Position numbers and translations under genes: made by a program. 64,000 nt of DNA from Clostridium magnum DSM 2767 (lineage in GTDB: Bacteria; Bacillota; Clostridia; Clostridiales; Clostridiaceae), in contig NZ_LWAE01000004.1 in assembly GCF_001623875.1 (NCBI RefSeq), forward strand, positions 372,001-436,000, written 5' to 3'. Under the pieces are notes generated by a model. That model had not been told where the DNA came from. It saw only the letters and a program-made list of their open reading frames with translations, and ran no database searches. Positions 22,163 through 33,347 of the stretch are shown piece by piece (the first letter of the stretch is position 1; every line of letters starts with the position of its first letter).

Positions 22163-23329
22163 TTAACTTAATTTTCTTGCTCCATCTCCAATTTTAGCAA
22201 CATAAAAACTTGCCCCGTATCCTATCTTCTCAGCGTAAGCTTCTCCTACATTTTTTATAAAATCATCTATACAATCATTTTTAACTATACTAACTGTGCA
22301 CCCACCAAAGCCTGCACCAGTCATACGTGATCCTATTACTCCTTTTTGTTTCCAAGAAAGTTCTACTAATGTATCAAGTTCCTCTCCTGTAACTTCAAAA
22401 TCATCTCTTAATGAAACATGGGAAGCATTCATTAATAAACCAAAAGTTTCAAAATCATTCTGTTTCAAAGCCTCAACAGCTTTTATAGTTCTTTGATTTT
22501 CGTATACTGCATGCTTTGCACGTTTCGCATCTATGTTATTTTTGATTAAATGTTTATTCTTTTCAAATTCTTCTTCAGTTAATTCTCCTAAAGATTTAAT
22601 ATTTAATTCACTCTGTAAATCCTTTAATGCTGACTCACATTCAGCCCTTCTTTCATTATATTTTGAATCAGCAAGTCCACGGCGCTTATTAGTATTTGCT
22701 ATAACAATAGAGGCATCAACTAAATCTATTTCTGAATAAATATATTTCAAAGTATTTGTATCTAGTAATACTGCACAATTTTCTTTTCCCATACCTATAG
22801 CAAATTGATCCATGATACCGCAGTTTACTCCAATAAACTTATTCTCTGCTAATTTACTTATCTGAACCATCTTAATCATATCTAAGTCTAAGTTAAATAA
22901 ATCCTTTATTACTACTGATGTAGCTACTTCTATAGATGCTGAAGAAGAAAGTCCTGCTCCATTTGGAATATCACCATAGAATAAAACTTCAAAACCCTTC
23001 TCTATAGAAAAGCCTTCTTGATTGAATGCCCAAATTACACCCTTTGGATAATTAGCCCAACCATGTTCTTTTTTATTCATCAGTTCATCTACATTAAATT
23101 CTATTATCCCTAATTGGTCAAAATTTTTTGAATATAGTCTTACTAGCTTATCTTCTCTTTTTCTTGCAACAGCATAAGTTCCAAAAGTTAAAGCACAAGG
23201 AAATACGTGTCCTCCATTAAAATCTGTATATTCTCCTATCAAGTTTACTCTACCTGGTGCAAAGTAAGCCTCAACTCCCATTTTATCACCAAATATTTTT
23301 TCAAAATCAAGTATTAACTCATTAATCAC
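22163..23329 (-). CDS. galK: Galactokinase
   Basis: A 388-residue GHMP-family kinase that phosphorylates galactose at O1. The galactokinase signature [19 protein letters not shown] is near residue 26, the ATP motif is [11 protein letters not shown], and the C-terminal GHMP motif is [15 protein letters not shown]. The start is GTG with AAGGAG eight bases upstream. It is the first gene of galKETR. Confidence 0.97.
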   Translation of the reverse strand: MINELILDFEKIFGDKMGVEAYFAPGRVNLIGEYTDFNGGHVFPCALTFGTYAVARKREDKLVRLYSKNFDQLGIIEFNVDELMNKKEHGWANYPKGVIWAFNQEGFSIEKGFEVLFYGDIPNGAGLSSSASIEVATSVVIKDLFNLDLDMIKMVQISKLAENKFIGVNCGIMDQFAIGMGKENCAVLLDTNTLKYIYSEIDLVDASIVIANTNKRRGLADSKYNERRAECESALKDLQSELNIKSLGELTEEEFEKNKHLIKNNIDAKRAKHAVYENQRTIKAVEALKQNDFETFGLLMNASHVSLRDDFEVTGEELDTLVELSWKQKGVIGSRMTGAGFGGCTVSIVKNDCIDDFIKNVGEAYAEKIGYGASFYVAKIGDGARKLS

Positions 23330-23470
23330 AATATCTACTCCTTACATATTAAAATTTAAATCTTTATATTATATCTTTTAGCAAAGGAATTTATCTAAAC
23401 CGTTTTCTATATTTATTTTACTAAAATATTAGTTAAAAATCAATAAAATATAAAGAATTTTTTTAGTAAA
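23330..23470 (-). promoter_or_regulatory. gal operon promoter region with LacI-type operator
   Basis: AT-rich region upstream of galK. The block AAACCGTTTT (23396-23407) is a LacI/GalR-like partial palindrome, about 70 bases before the galK start. The exact promoter hexamers are ambiguous. Confidence 0.5.
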
Positions 23471-23650
23471 TTTTTATCCGATGACTACCCGCTCTAATAC
23501 TCCCTCTTCTCAAAGAGGGAATAAAGAGCGGCTACGTCCCTGGATTCGTTCAACTAAGAATCAGATGGGGGGTAAATGCCTAAATGGCATTTAACGGGCA
23601 AAGCCCCGGGTCGTAGACGAAACCCCATCTGATTCAAGTTTCCACTTCAT
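23471..23650 (+). repeat. Intergenic repeat family A, copy 2
   Basis: Same ends as copy 1. It carries a nested segment (near 23571-23622) with the small palindrome TAAATGCC/GGCATTTA and GGGCAAAGCCCCG, shared only with copy 3. It lies between the gal promoter and the next gene. Confidence 0.88.
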
Positions 23651-23822
23651 CCCCTCATCCATTATAAACAGTACTTACATATATTTATCTTACAAACAAA
23701 AAATATGTAAAACTATATTTTATACTTGTAAGATGAATACATGTAAACTACAATAAACATATATGCTTTTAATATGTAACTTAGCTTATGTATGATAATT
23801 ATTTTATAAGAAGGTGAAAAAC

Positions 23823-24446
23823 ATGATTTTTTTTAGTAAAAATAAATTGAAAGTAAGAAATGAATCTACAAAAAAATGCACTAAGTTTTGCATCGAGTAT
23901 TATAACTTAAAAGAATATAGTAACTTTAAAATCCAGTTACTTAAAGAAATGCTTAAACTGAGTAATGATATGTCCTTAATGATAGTAGATACAACTTTAT
24001 CCTATAACCAAACACAAATAGATAAGGAAAATTCTGTAGCCCAGTTAACTAACTTGCTTGATAGCCTAGATATTAAATATAGAAAAATGATAATTAAACC
24101 TACTGAAAATAAATCAGGTCTGGCTGCTATGATTAAACTTAATAACAATAAAAAGAATAAAGATTACATAGTAGGTCTTGTTGTTTCTGAAAAAGAACTT
24201 GAGAATTTAGAATCTATACTGAAGTGCTATAATGTACATTACTATATAGATCCTATTGGGTTAAACAAGGATAATCTGCTTGAGGAAGTTGAAACATATT
24301 ATTATGATGAAGATGAACTACAATTAAAATTTAAACATAGCATTTTTGATTGTACTTCTATAAAAAACATGGCCATATCTTCAAAAATTGAAAATGAACA
24401 ACTGATCAATAACATCATCAATAATATAAAGAAAGATTTTCAATAG
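23823..24446 (+). CDS. Hypothetical protein of unknown family
   Basis: A 207-residue protein that I do not recognise. It is lysine- and asparagine-rich, with no signal peptide or membrane span. Segments such as MSLMIVDTTLSYN, KDYIVGLVVSEKELENLESI and a C-terminal ENEQLINNIINNIKKDF suggest an alternating alpha/beta soluble protein. The ATG at 23823 follows AAGAAGGTG at seven bases; a GTG three codons earlier overlaps that site. The gene has its own terminator and is bracketed by direct copies 2 and 3 of repeat family A, so it could be a transferred cassette. Confidence 0.65.
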   Translation: MIFFSKNKLKVRNESTKKCTKFCIEYYNLKEYSNFKIQLLKEMLKLSNDMSLMIVDTTLSYNQTQIDKENSVAQLTNLLDSLDIKYRKMIIKPTENKSGLAAMIKLNNNKKNKDYIVGLVVSEKELENLESILKCYNVHYYIDPIGLNKDNLLEEVETYYYDEDELQLKFKHSIFDCTSIKNMAISSKIENEQLINNIINNIKKDFQ

Positions 24447-24454
24447 GTTAAATA

Positions 24455-24490
24455 GGGTTCTAGTTTCACTTCATACTAGAACCCTAAAAA
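24455..24490 (+). terminator. Terminator of the hypothetical gene
   Basis: Hairpin AGGGTTCTAGT / ACTAGAACCCT, followed by a short A/T-rich tail immediately before repeat A copy 3. Confidence 0.7.
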
Positions 24491-24493
24491 GCT

Positions 24494-24669
24494 TCCCGAT
24501 GACTACCCGCTCTAATACTCCCATCTTCTTCAAAATGTACGTTGCGAGCGGGTACGTCTCTGGATTCGTTCAACTAAGAATCAGGTGGAGGTTAAATGCC
24601 TAAATGGCATTTAACGGGCAAAGCCCCGTGGTCGTAGACAAACTCCATCTGATTCAAGTTTCACTTCAT
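24494..24669 (+). repeat. Intergenic repeat family A, copy 3
   Basis: Direct copy with the nested palindromic segment of copy 2. Its terminal CACTTCAT overlaps the end of the following minus-strand gene and supplies the bases of its TGA stop codon (24666-24668). Confidence 0.88.
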
Positions 24670-25697
24670 TTTATATAAAATGAATCAACATTTTCCTTTG
24701 TAACTATGCTAACACCAGTGTTAACTAAATAGGGTAAAGGATTCTTGTCCCTATTTTCCCAGTCTCCTGTTTGTTTCACTAATCCGTGTTTAACTTGATA
24801 AAGAAAATTCATAGATTGATATCCCATACTGTATGTTCCCTGAGATATTGAAGCTGATATAACTTCTGCTTTAATTGCATCCAGAGTGCCTTTATCCGTA
24901 TCAAAGCTTACTATCTTTACCTGTCCTACTTTACCAGCTTCTTTAACGGCAACTGCTGCACCAACACCACCTGTAGCATCAGTACAAAATATACCTTTAA
25001 TGTTAGGATGTGACTGTATAACCTCTGCAATAACCTTCGCACTTTCCACTTGATCACTTTTCCCATTTGCTACTTGAACAAGTTTTAATTTTTTGTATTT
25101 TTCCTCTAAAGCCTTTCTAAAACCCTCGGCTCTTTCTTCATGATTTTTTTGACCAGGAAGAGTAATTATTGCAACTTCACCGCCTTCGGTATCTATTTGA
25201 TCATTTAACGCTTTCGCCGCAATAATTCCAGCGGATTCATTGTCTGTACCAAGAAATGAATATCTGCCGCTTTCTGGTGAATCAGCATCAAAAGTAACAA
25301 CAGGAATGCCTGACTCTATTGCCTTTTTAATGGGAATTGCAAGTGCATTTGGATTTATACAAGTTATCGCAATTCCAGCAGGCTTTTTAGCTATTACTTG
25401 TTCTAATGCAGCAACTTCTTCATTAATATCATATTGGAGTCCACCTGTATAAATTGTTTTTACTCCATACATCTTTCCTGCATCCTCAAAGCCTTTATAA
25501 CAACCTTTCCAATACTCTAAACCAGAACGAAAAGTTATCATATAGTACTCTTCATTTTCCTCACCAATCAAAGGGCTTTTTACGCTTTTATCTTCTAAAT
25601 TTTTATTTGCATTAGAACACCCTATTAAAGCAGAACATAGCATCAATACGCCTACAAAAATAATTAAAAAGGTTTTTCTCACTCTAGGCATTTTCAA
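24666..25697 (-). CDS. Sugar-binding lipoprotein (RbsB-like) of an ATPase-less transporter pair
   Basis: A 343-residue ABC receptor with lipobox ALIGC near residue 27. The Peripla_BP_4 core has YYMITFRSGLEYWKGCYKGF, IAITCINPNALAIPIKKAIE, IPVVTFDADSPES, FLGTDNESAGIIAAKAL, GIFCTDATGGVGAAVAVKEAG and ISQGTYSMGYQSMNFL. It follows its permease gene after a 54-base gap. The stop codon lies within repeat A copy 3, so the original C-terminus may have been altered slightly. The substrate is unknown. Confidence 0.88.
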   Translation of the reverse strand: MKMPRVRKTFLIIFVGVLMLCSALIGCSNANKNLEDKSVKSPLIGEENEEYYMITFRSGLEYWKGCYKGFEDAGKMYGVKTIYTGGLQYDINEEVAALEQVIAKKPAGIAITCINPNALAIPIKKAIESGIPVVTFDADSPESGRYSFLGTDNESAGIIAAKALNDQIDTEGGEVAIITLPGQKNHEERAEGFRKALEEKYKKLKLVQVANGKSDQVESAKVIAEVIQSHPNIKGIFCTDATGGVGAAVAVKEAGKVGQVKIVSFDTDKGTLDAIKAEVISASISQGTYSMGYQSMNFLYQVKHGLVKQTGDWENRDKNPLPYLVNTGVSIVTKENVDSFYIK

Positions 25698-25751
25698 CTC
25701 CTCCTTGCATATTTTTCATGAAATATACAGTTTACAACTTGCTCCGATTGT

Positions 25752-26762
25752 TCAACTCCTAATTACATTCTTGCGACTTAAACAATCCAGAGTAACAGCA
25801 GCAATTAAAATAGTACCATTTACAAAATCTTGCCAATATACAGGTATATTTAAAATAATTATTGCATTGTTAATTAAATTTAAAAGAATCAGCCCAAGAA
25901 CTGTTCCAAAAATTGTTCCTTGTCCTCCGCTAAGACTTGCACCGCCTATAACGGCTGCTGAAATACTAATTATACTAACATCAACACCTAATGCTAAATT
26001 AGGTGTAGCAACATTAAATCTAGCTGCTACTAGTATGCCTGTTATGCTTGCCAGAGTACCTACCAAGATATAAACCCAGATTTTAACTTTTATAGTGTTT
26101 ATTCCAGACATAATAGCTGCCTTCTCGTTACTTCCTGTATATAGAACTTTCCTTAGTAATTCAGATTTTCGCATCATAAAATCTCCAACTAAAGCAACTA
26201 ATATAAATACAATAACTATAAAGGGTATACCAAATAGCTTTCCGTGTCCTATAAAACCAAAAGAATCTGGAACTGAAAAAAGAGAAATGGAATTTCCTTC
26301 AGTTACTACATACGCTACACCTCGCGCTATTCCCATAACAGCTAAAGTAGCCACAAAAGGATTAATACCCACCTTTCCAATAAAAAAACCATTTATAAAT
26401 CCGCATAGCATCCCTACTAAAATTGCAATTATACACGCTATCCATATGTTTATTCCAACAAAATACAAACCTCCAACTATTACACCACTAAGGGCTACAA
26501 CTGAACCTACCGAGAAATCAAATCCCCCAGAAACCAAGGCAATTGTCATTCCAACTGCAATAATACCATCGCCAGCAAGTCCGGAAGCTATAGACATTAA
26601 GTTATCCCTTGTAAGAAAGTGAGTTGAGAGTATGGTCAGCATTAAACTAATTATAATTATTATAAAAACGATAGTAGCTTCTCTGAATGAAGTAATTACT
26701 TTCCATAGTCTAGTTATACCAATGTTTGAATTTTCTCCATTTACTGACAATTTAGAATCCAT
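25752..26762 (-). CDS. Monosaccharide ABC transporter permease (RbsC family)
   Basis: A 336-residue multi-span permease. It has the family motif GMTIALVSGGFDFSVGSVVALSG, a GSNEKAAIMSGI loop and ISAAVIGGASLSGGQGTIFGT. It is transcribed with the downstream binding protein from its own promoter (26826-26855). No ATPase gene follows; the orphan ATPase at 34348-35838 is the likely partner. The start follows GGAAGGAAT. Confidence 0.9.
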   Translation of the reverse strand: MDSKLSVNGENSNIGITRLWKVITSFREATIVFIIIIISLMLTILSTHFLTRDNLMSIASGLAGDGIIAVGMTIALVSGGFDFSVGSVVALSGVIVGGLYFVGINIWIACIIAILVGMLCGFINGFFIGKVGINPFVATLAVMGIARGVAYVVTEGNSISLFSVPDSFGFIGHGKLFGIPFIVIVFILVALVGDFMMRKSELLRKVLYTGSNEKAAIMSGINTIKVKIWVYILVGTLASITGILVAARFNVATPNLALGVDVSIISISAAVIGGASLSGGQGTIFGTVLGLILLNLINNAIIILNIPVYWQDFVNGTILIAAVTLDCLSRKNVIRS

Positions 26763-26825
26763 TTTTAAAATTCCTTCCCTGAATTCGTTACTTATTTAGA
26801 CGATTTTTTCTCTAAATTACCTTAT

Positions 26826-26855
26826 ATTATATCAGCTAATTTCTCTCTATGTAAA
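26826..26855 (-). promoter_or_regulatory. Promoter of the permease/binding-protein pair
   Basis: TTTACA (26850-26855 on minus), an 18-base spacer and TATAAT (26826-26831), about 65 bases before the permease start. Confidence 0.65.
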
Positions 26856-26867
26856 CCATTAAATAAA

Positions 26868-26911
26868 ATAAATAGGACTCATCTAACAAATTAGATAAGC
26901 CCTATTTATAA
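26868..26911 (-). terminator. Terminator of the ChvE-GguAB-like operon
   Basis: Stem AATAGGACTCATCTAA / TTAGATAAGCCCTATT with a 4-base loop, followed on the minus strand by TTTATTTTATTT. Confidence 0.75.
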
Positions 26912-26951
26912 TGTATCTACATTTAATCATCATCTTATAAGTAAATACGAT

Positions 26952-28115
26952 TTATGAACTCTTAGATTTTGTATATACATCAAAAGCTACTGCTAATAAC
27001 AATACCACACCTTTAATTGCTTGCTGCCAGTCAATTCCTAGTCCAATCAATGACATACCGTTGTTCATGATACCCATTACTAGACCACCGATGATTGCAC
27101 CCATAACTTTACCTACTCCACCACTTGCTGACGCTCCACCTATGAAACAAGCTGCTATAGCATCAAGTTCAAATCCTGTACCAGCTTTTGGTGTTGCTGC
27201 ATTTAATCTAGCTGCAAAAACAATTCCTGAAAGAGCAGCCATTACACCCATATTTACAAATACCCAGAATACTAAAGACTGTGTTTTTACCCCTGATAAT
27301 TTTGCTGCTTTTTCATTTCCACCTAATGCATAGATATGTCTACCTATAACTGTCTTTGTAGTTATAAAAGTATAGAAAGCAATTAGAACTGCTAGTAACA
27401 CTAAAACATTTGGAAGACCCTTATAGCTAGCAAGATTATAAGTAAACAAATTTGCTACAATTACAATAGCTGCTGTTTTTGCTATAAATGTGTATTGAGA
27501 ACTAACTTCAAGACCAAGCTTTTTCTGATTGTTTCTCTTACGTAGTTCGAATAATACATATATTACTGAAAAAATTATTCCTATTAAAAGAGTAGTGATA
27601 TGCATGTCTTTTCCATGGAAGAAATCTGGTATAAAACCCGAACTTATTTTTTGGAAAGCTACTGGATAAGGTGCAAGTGATGTTCCACCTAAGCCAACCA
27701 TTGTCAACCCTCTGAATATCAACATACCTGCAAGTGTAACAATGAATGCTGGAATTTTAACATATGCAATCCAAAATCCTTGGAAGGCTCCTATTAAAGC
27801 TCCTACTAGCAAGGAAACTCCTACACCAACAAATACAGAAGTATGCATCTTTACCATCAACATAGCAGATATAGCTCCTATAAGTGCTGCTGTTGAACCT
27901 ACCGATAAGTCAATATGGAATGCAACTATAACTAATAACATACCTATTGCTAAAATTAGAATATAACTGTTTTGTAATATTAAGTTTGTAATATTCAATG
28001 GTTTAAGCAAAGTACCATCTGTTATAATTTGAAAAAATGCTGCAATAACTACTAATGCTATTACCATACTATATTCTTTAACATTGTGTTTAACTAAATT
28101 TTTGAAGTTATCCAT
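26952..28115 (-). CDS. Multiple-sugar ABC transporter permease (GguB/XylH type)
   Basis: A 387-residue permease of the longer XylH/GguB class. It has IGMLLVIVAFHIDLSVGSTAALIG near residue 60, a GGNEKAAKLSGV loop and IAACFIGGASASGGVGKVMGAIIGG near the C-terminus. It overlaps the ATPase gene by one base. With the adjacent ATPase and ChvE-like receptor it forms a complete importer for arabinose, galactose, xylose or similar sugars; the nearby ara regulon makes arabinose plausible. Confidence 0.92.
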   Translation of the reverse strand: MDNFKNLVKHNVKEYSMVIALVVIAAFFQIITDGTLLKPLNITNLILQNSYILILAIGMLLVIVAFHIDLSVGSTAALIGAISAMLMVKMHTSVFVGVGVSLLVGALIGAFQGFWIAYVKIPAFIVTLAGMLIFRGLTMVGLGGTSLAPYPVAFQKISSGFIPDFFHGKDMHITTLLIGIIFSVIYVLFELRKRNNQKKLGLEVSSQYTFIAKTAAIVIVANLFTYNLASYKGLPNVLVLLAVLIAFYTFITTKTVIGRHIYALGGNEKAAKLSGVKTQSLVFWVFVNMGVMAALSGIVFAARLNAATPKAGTGFELDAIAACFIGGASASGGVGKVMGAIIGGLVMGIMNNGMSLIGLGIDWQQAIKGVVLLLAVAFDVYTKSKSS

Positions 28116-29653
28116 TATTGTCCCTCCTTCTTTTTGTTAAGAACCAATTTCATAATTTTTTCTTGAGATGCTTCTGCGCCATTTAGCTGTCCCATAATTT
28201 TGCCTTCGTTCATAACATAAACTCTATCGCACATCCCTAATATTTCAGGAAGCTCTGAGGAAATAACAACTACTCCCTTACCTTCTGCAGCCAATTGATT
28301 AATAATAGTGTAAATTTCATACTTTGCACCTACGTCAATTCCACGAGTAGGCTCATCTAATATTAATAGATCTGGCCCTGTAAAAATCCATTTACTTAAT
28401 ACAACTTTTTGTTGATTTCCTCCACTTAAATTTCCTGTTTTCTGCTGTATGCTTGAGCATTTAATATTCATTTTTTTGCGGAAATTTTCTGTTTCAGCAA
28501 TTTCTTTGTTATCATCAACCACAAAGTTTTTAGATATACCTTTTAAATTAGCTAAAGTTGTATTTCTTTTTATATCATCGATTAAAACTAACCCGTATTC
28601 TTTTCTATCTTCTGTAACATAAGCTATACCGTTTTCAATCGCTTTATTCACATTACTTACGTTGATTTCTTTACCATTTTTATATACTTTTCCACTTATT
28701 CTTTTTCCATAGGACTTTCCAAAAATACTCATTGCCAGTTCTGTTCTTCCTGCTCCCATTAGACCAGCTATACCAACAACTTCACCCTTACGTACATTGA
28801 AGCTAACATCATTAACGACTTTACGATCTTCATTTGTAGGATGATAAACAGTCCAATTTTTCACATCAAATAAAACTTCTCCAATTTTTACATCTCTTGA
28901 AGGATAACGATTTACTAAATCTCTTCCTACCATGCCTTTAATAATTCTATCTTCTGTCACATTATCTTTTTTCATATCTAAAGTTTCTATGGTAGCTCCA
29001 TCACGTAGAATTGTTATTGAATCTGCAACCTTTGCAATTTCGTTTAGTTTGTGTGATATGATTATCGAAGTGATTCCTCTTTGTTTGAATTCCAGCATCA
29101 AGTTTAATAAATTTTCACTATCATCTTCATTTAATGCTGCAGTAGGTTCGTCTAAAATTAATAGTTTAACTTTTTTTGATAAGGCTTTTGCAATTTCTAC
29201 TAGCTGCTGTTTTCCAACACCTAGAGTATTAACGGCTATACTCGGAGATTCACTTAAACCAACAGTTTTAAGTAACTCTCTAGTACTCATAGTTGTAAAA
29301 TTCCAATCTATAACACCTTTTTTTGCTTGTTCATTTCCCAAGAAAATATTTTCAGCTATAGATAAATACGGTATAAGAGCTAACTCCTGATGAACAATTA
29401 CTATACCTAATTCTTCACTTTGTTTTATATTTTTAAATTCACACACATTGCCTTTAAATAAAATGTCTCCAGTATAAGTTCCATGAGGGTATACGCCACT
29501 TAAAACTTTCATAAGAGTTGATTTTCCTGCTCCATTTTCTCCACACAAGGCATGAATTTCGCCCTCTTTAACCTTTAAATTTACATTATCAAGAGCTTTT
29601 ACACCTGGAAATGTTTTTGTAATACCTTTCATTTCTAGAATGATATCAGACAT
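28115..29653 (-). CDS. Multiple-sugar ABC transporter ATPase (GguA/XylG type)
   Basis: A 512-residue protein with two ATPase domains. The first has [23 protein letters not shown] and [12 protein letters not shown]. The second has [30 protein letters not shown] and [16 protein letters not shown]. It energises the importer with the permease at 26952-28115. It is intact, unlike the homologue at 2374-3967. A stem-loop separates it from the upstream receptor gene. Confidence 0.95.
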   Translation of the reverse strand: MSDIILEMKGITKTFPGVKALDNVNLKVKEGEIHALCGENGAGKSTLMKVLSGVYPHGTYTGDILFKGNVCEFKNIKQSEELGIVIVHQELALIPYLSIAENIFLGNEQAKKGVIDWNFTTMSTRELLKTVGLSESPSIAVNTLGVGKQQLVEIAKALSKKVKLLILDEPTAALNEDDSENLLNLMLEFKQRGITSIIISHKLNEIAKVADSITILRDGATIETLDMKKDNVTEDRIIKGMVGRDLVNRYPSRDVKIGEVLFDVKNWTVYHPTNEDRKVVNDVSFNVRKGEVVGIAGLMGAGRTELAMSIFGKSYGKRISGKVYKNGKEINVSNVNKAIENGIAYVTEDRKEYGLVLIDDIKRNTTLANLKGISKNFVVDDNKEIAETENFRKKMNIKCSSIQQKTGNLSGGNQQKVVLSKWIFTGPDLLILDEPTRGIDVGAKYEIYTIINQLAAEGKGVVVISSELPEILGMCDRVYVMNEGKIMGQLNGAEASQEKIMKLVLNKKKEGQ

Positions 29654-29680
29654 CTGTTCTTCAACTCCTTTAACATATTA

Positions 29681-29720
29681 AGTAATTTAGTGATGATAAA
29701 CTATCATCACTAAATTACTT
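29681..29720 (-). terminator. Intercistronic hairpin after the receptor gene
   Basis: Stem AGTAATTTAGTGATGATA / TATCATCACTAAATTACT with a 3-base loop, between receptor and ATPase genes. Such stems usually stabilise or partially terminate the receptor transcript, giving more receptor than ATPase. Confidence 0.8.
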
Positions 29721-29738
29721 TAATGATTAATTTAAATG

Positions 29739-30845
29739 CTAGTTTCCAAGCTTATCCTTTGTATAGTATCCACTTTCTATTAATTCTTTTTCATAATTTG
29801 TCTTATCAACTGAAACCGGTTGGCATAGGTATGAAGGAACTACCTTAGCACCATTGTTATATGTCTTTTCATCATTAACTTCTACTTTTTTACCTGTTAA
29901 TACTGCATCTCCTGCCGCTACAACCTTATTAGCTAATTCTCTTGTATCTTTGAATACAGTTTGAGTTTGTTCACCTTTTATAATTGATTTTACCGAAGGT
30001 AACTCAGCATCTTGTCCTGTAACAATTGGCATTGGTAAGCTTGCAGTTCCATATCCAACACCTTTTAATGAAGATATAACACCTATACTGATACCATCAT
30101 AAGGTGATAACACAGCATGTACTCTATCTCCTGAATAGTTCTTGCTTAATAGGTTATCCATTCTAGCCTGTGCAGTAGCACCATCCCATCTTAAAGTAGC
30201 AACTTGTTTGAAATCAGTTTGTCCACTTTTTACAACTAATTTACCAGAATCTATATAAGGTTTTAATATTGACATAGCTCCATCGAAGAAGTAGTTAGCA
30301 TTGTTATCGTCTGGTGATCCTCCAAATAACTCAATATTGAATGGACCCTTTCCTTCCTTTAAGCCTAGTGCTTTTTCAATATACTGTCCTTCTAGAACCC
30401 CTACTTTGAAATTATCAAATGTTATATAATAATCTACATATGCACTTTTCTTTATTAAACGGTCATATGATATTACTGGAATTTTAGCATCATGAGCTTT
30501 TTGTAAAACGTCTGTTAATGCTTCACCATCGATTGAAGCTATAACTAGTAGGTTAACCCCTTTTGTAATCATGTTTTCAATCTGAGCTACCTGATTTTCT
30601 ACTACGTCCTCACCATATTGTAAATCAGTCTTATAGCCTAATTTCTCAAAGCCTTTAACAACATTGTTACCATCATCGATCCATCTTTGTGATGATTTTG
30701 TAGGCATTGAAATACCTATTGTTTTGCCAGAACCACCACTTGTTGCTTTGCTTTCTTCTGACTTACTTGCTGATGATCCACATGCTGTTAAACCAAATGC
30801 CATAGTACCTGCAATTAAAAGCGATAAGATTTTCTTCATTTTCAT
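29739..30845 (-). CDS. ChvE-like multiple-sugar-binding lipoprotein
   Basis: A 368-residue receptor with lipobox GLTAC near residue 22. It matches the ChvE/XylF class: [17 protein letters not shown] at the start of the mature domain, [80 protein letters not shown] and [17 protein letters not shown]. It is the first gene of its operon, just downstream of a chemoreceptor gene on the same strand. ChvE-type proteins also serve chemotaxis, which would explain the pairing. Confidence 0.93.
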   Translation of the reverse strand: MKMKKILSLLIAGTMAFGLTACGSSASKSEESKATSGGSGKTIGISMPTKSSQRWIDDGNNVVKGFEKLGYKTDLQYGEDVVENQVAQIENMITKGVNLLVIASIDGEALTDVLQKAHDAKIPVISYDRLIKKSAYVDYYITFDNFKVGVLEGQYIEKALGLKEGKGPFNIELFGGSPDDNNANYFFDGAMSILKPYIDSGKLVVKSGQTDFKQVATLRWDGATAQARMDNLLSKNYSGDRVHAVLSPYDGISIGVISSLKGVGYGTASLPMPIVTGQDAELPSVKSIIKGEQTQTVFKDTRELANKVVAAGDAVLTGKKVEVNDEKTYNNGAKVVPSYLCQPVSVDKTNYEKELIESGYYTKDKLGN

Positions 30846-31105
30846 ATCTGTTCCCCCTTAATAATTTTAATTTTTTATATTTGTATTCACTAAACTTTTA
30901 CTTACTATAATTGCGTCTTTATTGAAAACTCTAGTGAAGACAGTAAACGTTTTATGAAAGCTTACAGTTTTGTTTTTGTTCGATTATTTTTGACTGCTTT
31001 CGTTTACAATCATATTCTATCACAGCCGTAATATCTTTGCAATTGTTTTCATAAAACTTTTTTAGTTTTTTTAATAGAACATATAACTAGAATTTCATAC
31101 TATTT
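30846..31105 (-). promoter_or_regulatory. Promoter/operator region of the ChvE-like operon
   Basis: It holds the palindrome GTTTTCATAAAAC (31044-31056) and a related GTTTTATGAAAG (30949-30960). It also has a facing pair AGTAAACG (30942-30949) and CGTTTACA (31002-31009). These look like regulator sites; the regulator is unknown. Confidence 0.45.
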
Positions 31106-33286
31106 CTACTTAACCTTAAACTTGTTTATTGCTTCCAAGAGAACCTTTACATTACAATTCAATTCTTCTGCAAAAGCAGATATCCTTTCGATGCTTGCTA
31201 GCTGTTCTTCTGTTGATACAGTTACTTCTTGAACTGAAGCGGCGGTCTGCTCAGATATATTGTATATATTTTTAATTGTATTAGACGTATCACTCTTTGC
31301 AGCCTCTATATCACTTATATTTGACATAATACTTGAAACAAAATTCACTAAGGTATTCATTGAATTTGCTATATTTTCAAACAAACTCAAGGTTGAAGCT
31401 ACTGCTTGATTTTGAGACAATACTATATTATCTGTGATTCTTACTTTTTCAACGGTCATAGATGTATTTTCTTGGATCTCTTTAATAATTTTATCTATTT
31501 CTCTAGTTTCCTTCATTGTTTCTTCTGCAAGCTTCTTTATCTCATTAGCAACAACAGCAAATCCCACTCCAGCTCCTCCAGCCCTTGCAGCTTCAATTGC
31601 TGCATTAAGTGCAAGAAGATTAGTTTGATCTGATATACCATGGATTATCTTTACAATATTCCCTATAGACTGTGAACTTTTTTCAAGATTGCTCACATCT
31701 TGTAATATAATTTTAGTTATATGTGATGTTTCATTAGATTTTTTATCAAGATCATTCACTGTTTTCAATCCTAATTTTGCAAGCTCCATAGTATCAGATG
31801 ATAATTTTTCTATACTTTTTGTTGTTTTGTCTGCCTCAGCTACTTTTATAGCTAATTCATCCATCTTTTTTACGCCTTCTTCTACATCTCGAGCCTGTGC
31901 GTATGCTCCTAGGGAAATCCCCTGAACTGCCTCAGCTATATCTTGTATTGCACTAGAAGCCTCTAATGTAATCGCAGCCATGGTTTCAGTGGATTCTTCA
32001 ACCTTTTTAGAGATATTAGTTGTATTTCCTATAAGATTCTTCATATTACTAATCATGTCTGCAATACTATTCGTAAGCACTGCAAATTCATCTTTCCTTT
32101 TAGATTTAAAAGATACGGTAAGATCTCCCTGTGCAGCATAATTAGTTGCAGTTACCAATCTATTTATAACTCTTCCTATATCTGTGGCTACAAATAATCC
32201 TATTCCTATAGAAATAATAACACCTAAAAATATCAATATTAAAGTTAATACTGCTATTTCATTTGCAGTCATCAATAGATTGGTCTCTGGAATAAGACTT
32301 ACTAACATTATGCCAGTTTGTCCTACTTTACTGTATATCATAAGATTATTCTTACCATTAAAAGACACAGTTTGAGTTCCTTGTTTCTCTTTACTTCTTA
32401 AGGCTTCTGAATAAAATGGTAAATTATTTATAGTATCCGATGTATTTTCAGATTTATTTGTCTTACTATCTATTTTCAATCCTATATCTCTTCCATCGGG
32501 CATAATCATGTGAACTTGTGAATTAGCACCAAAATTTATGCTTTTTAATGTTTCAATTATAGGCTCTAGTTTTAAATCTATTATCATAAGTTGATTTGTT
32601 CTATCCAAGTTTATATTGTCTATATTGGTCACAAAGGAAATATAAGAACCACTTTTAAGTGTATCAGAGTATTTAAGAACTGGATCACCTAAAGCATCAA
32701 GCTCAGAATGACGGCCGATCCATGCTGATTTTTTCTTTGATTCCTCAAATTTTTTATACCATTGTCCATTCTTAATATTATCTAATGATAAATCTGACTC
32801 ACTTCCACTATAGGATGATGGTGTGCTGATTGAAGCACCTGGCTGAGCTGCAATGAGAATTGCACCAATATTATTATCAGTAGACAAATAGGTATTCATC
32901 ATTTTAACAACCTGTGTACGCTTGGTAACAACATCTGGATCCATAGATGCTGGATTGTTACTTGAGTATAAATCCATTACTTGTGTGTTTGAATACATTT
33001 GTTTTGCAGTACTGATTGTTCTTAAGAACATCATATCTAAATATTTATTGGTTTGTCCTATTGTTTGTATAGAGGCACTAATGGTATTGTTTTTTACAAT
33101 ATTTCTTGATTTGTAGTAGGATATACTTCCTAACAGAATTATAGGAATTGTCATTACAAGAAATGACATTGTCAATTTAAATCCTATACTTTTCAACTTA
33201 GTATTTATGCTAGTTTTACCTAAGTTATCTTTTTTCCGCTTAAATACTTTATCCCATATATTTCGAATACTATACCTTTTAGACAT
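31106..33286 (-). CDS. Methyl-accepting chemotaxis protein
   Basis: A 726-residue transmembrane chemoreceptor. Membrane segment 1 ([20 protein letters not shown]) is near residue 42. An extracytoplasmic dCache-like domain of about 280 residues follows, then segment 2 ([20 protein letters not shown]) near residue 345, and a HAMP domain. The C-terminal signalling domain has the hairpin-tip sequence [20 protein letters not shown]. It lies upstream of the ChvE-like receptor operon, so it may sense the same sugar through that receptor or bind a ligand directly. Confidence 0.95.
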   Translation of the reverse strand: MSKRYSIRNIWDKVFKRKKDNLGKTSINTKLKSIGFKLTMSFLVMTIPIILLGSISYYKSRNIVKNNTISASIQTIGQTNKYLDMMFLRTISTAKQMYSNTQVMDLYSSNNPASMDPDVVTKRTQVVKMMNTYLSTDNNIGAILIAAQPGASISTPSSYSGSESDLSLDNIKNGQWYKKFEESKKKSAWIGRHSELDALGDPVLKYSDTLKSGSYISFVTNIDNINLDRTNQLMIIDLKLEPIIETLKSINFGANSQVHMIMPDGRDIGLKIDSKTNKSENTSDTINNLPFYSEALRSKEKQGTQTVSFNGKNNLMIYSKVGQTGIMLVSLIPETNLLMTANEIAVLTLILIFLGVIISIGIGLFVATDIGRVINRLVTATNYAAQGDLTVSFKSKRKDEFAVLTNSIADMISNMKNLIGNTTNISKKVEESTETMAAITLEASSAIQDIAEAVQGISLGAYAQARDVEEGVKKMDELAIKVAEADKTTKSIEKLSSDTMELAKLGLKTVNDLDKKSNETSHITKIILQDVSNLEKSSQSIGNIVKIIHGISDQTNLLALNAAIEAARAGGAGVGFAVVANEIKKLAEETMKETREIDKIIKEIQENTSMTVEKVRITDNIVLSQNQAVASTLSLFENIANSMNTLVNFVSSIMSNISDIEAAKSDTSNTIKNIYNISEQTAASVQEVTVSTEEQLASIERISAFAEELNCNVKVLLEAINKFKVK

Positions 33287-33347
33287 AATCTAATCCCTCC
33301 TCTTTTTTAATAGAAAACTTGATCATTTACCACATTCTAATGCTTTC

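Noticed and set aside
20939..24669. CRISPR-like array suggested by repeated blocks in this stretch
   Set aside because: The repeats are 135-185 bp, irregularly spaced, and separated by genes; there are no spacers or cas genes.
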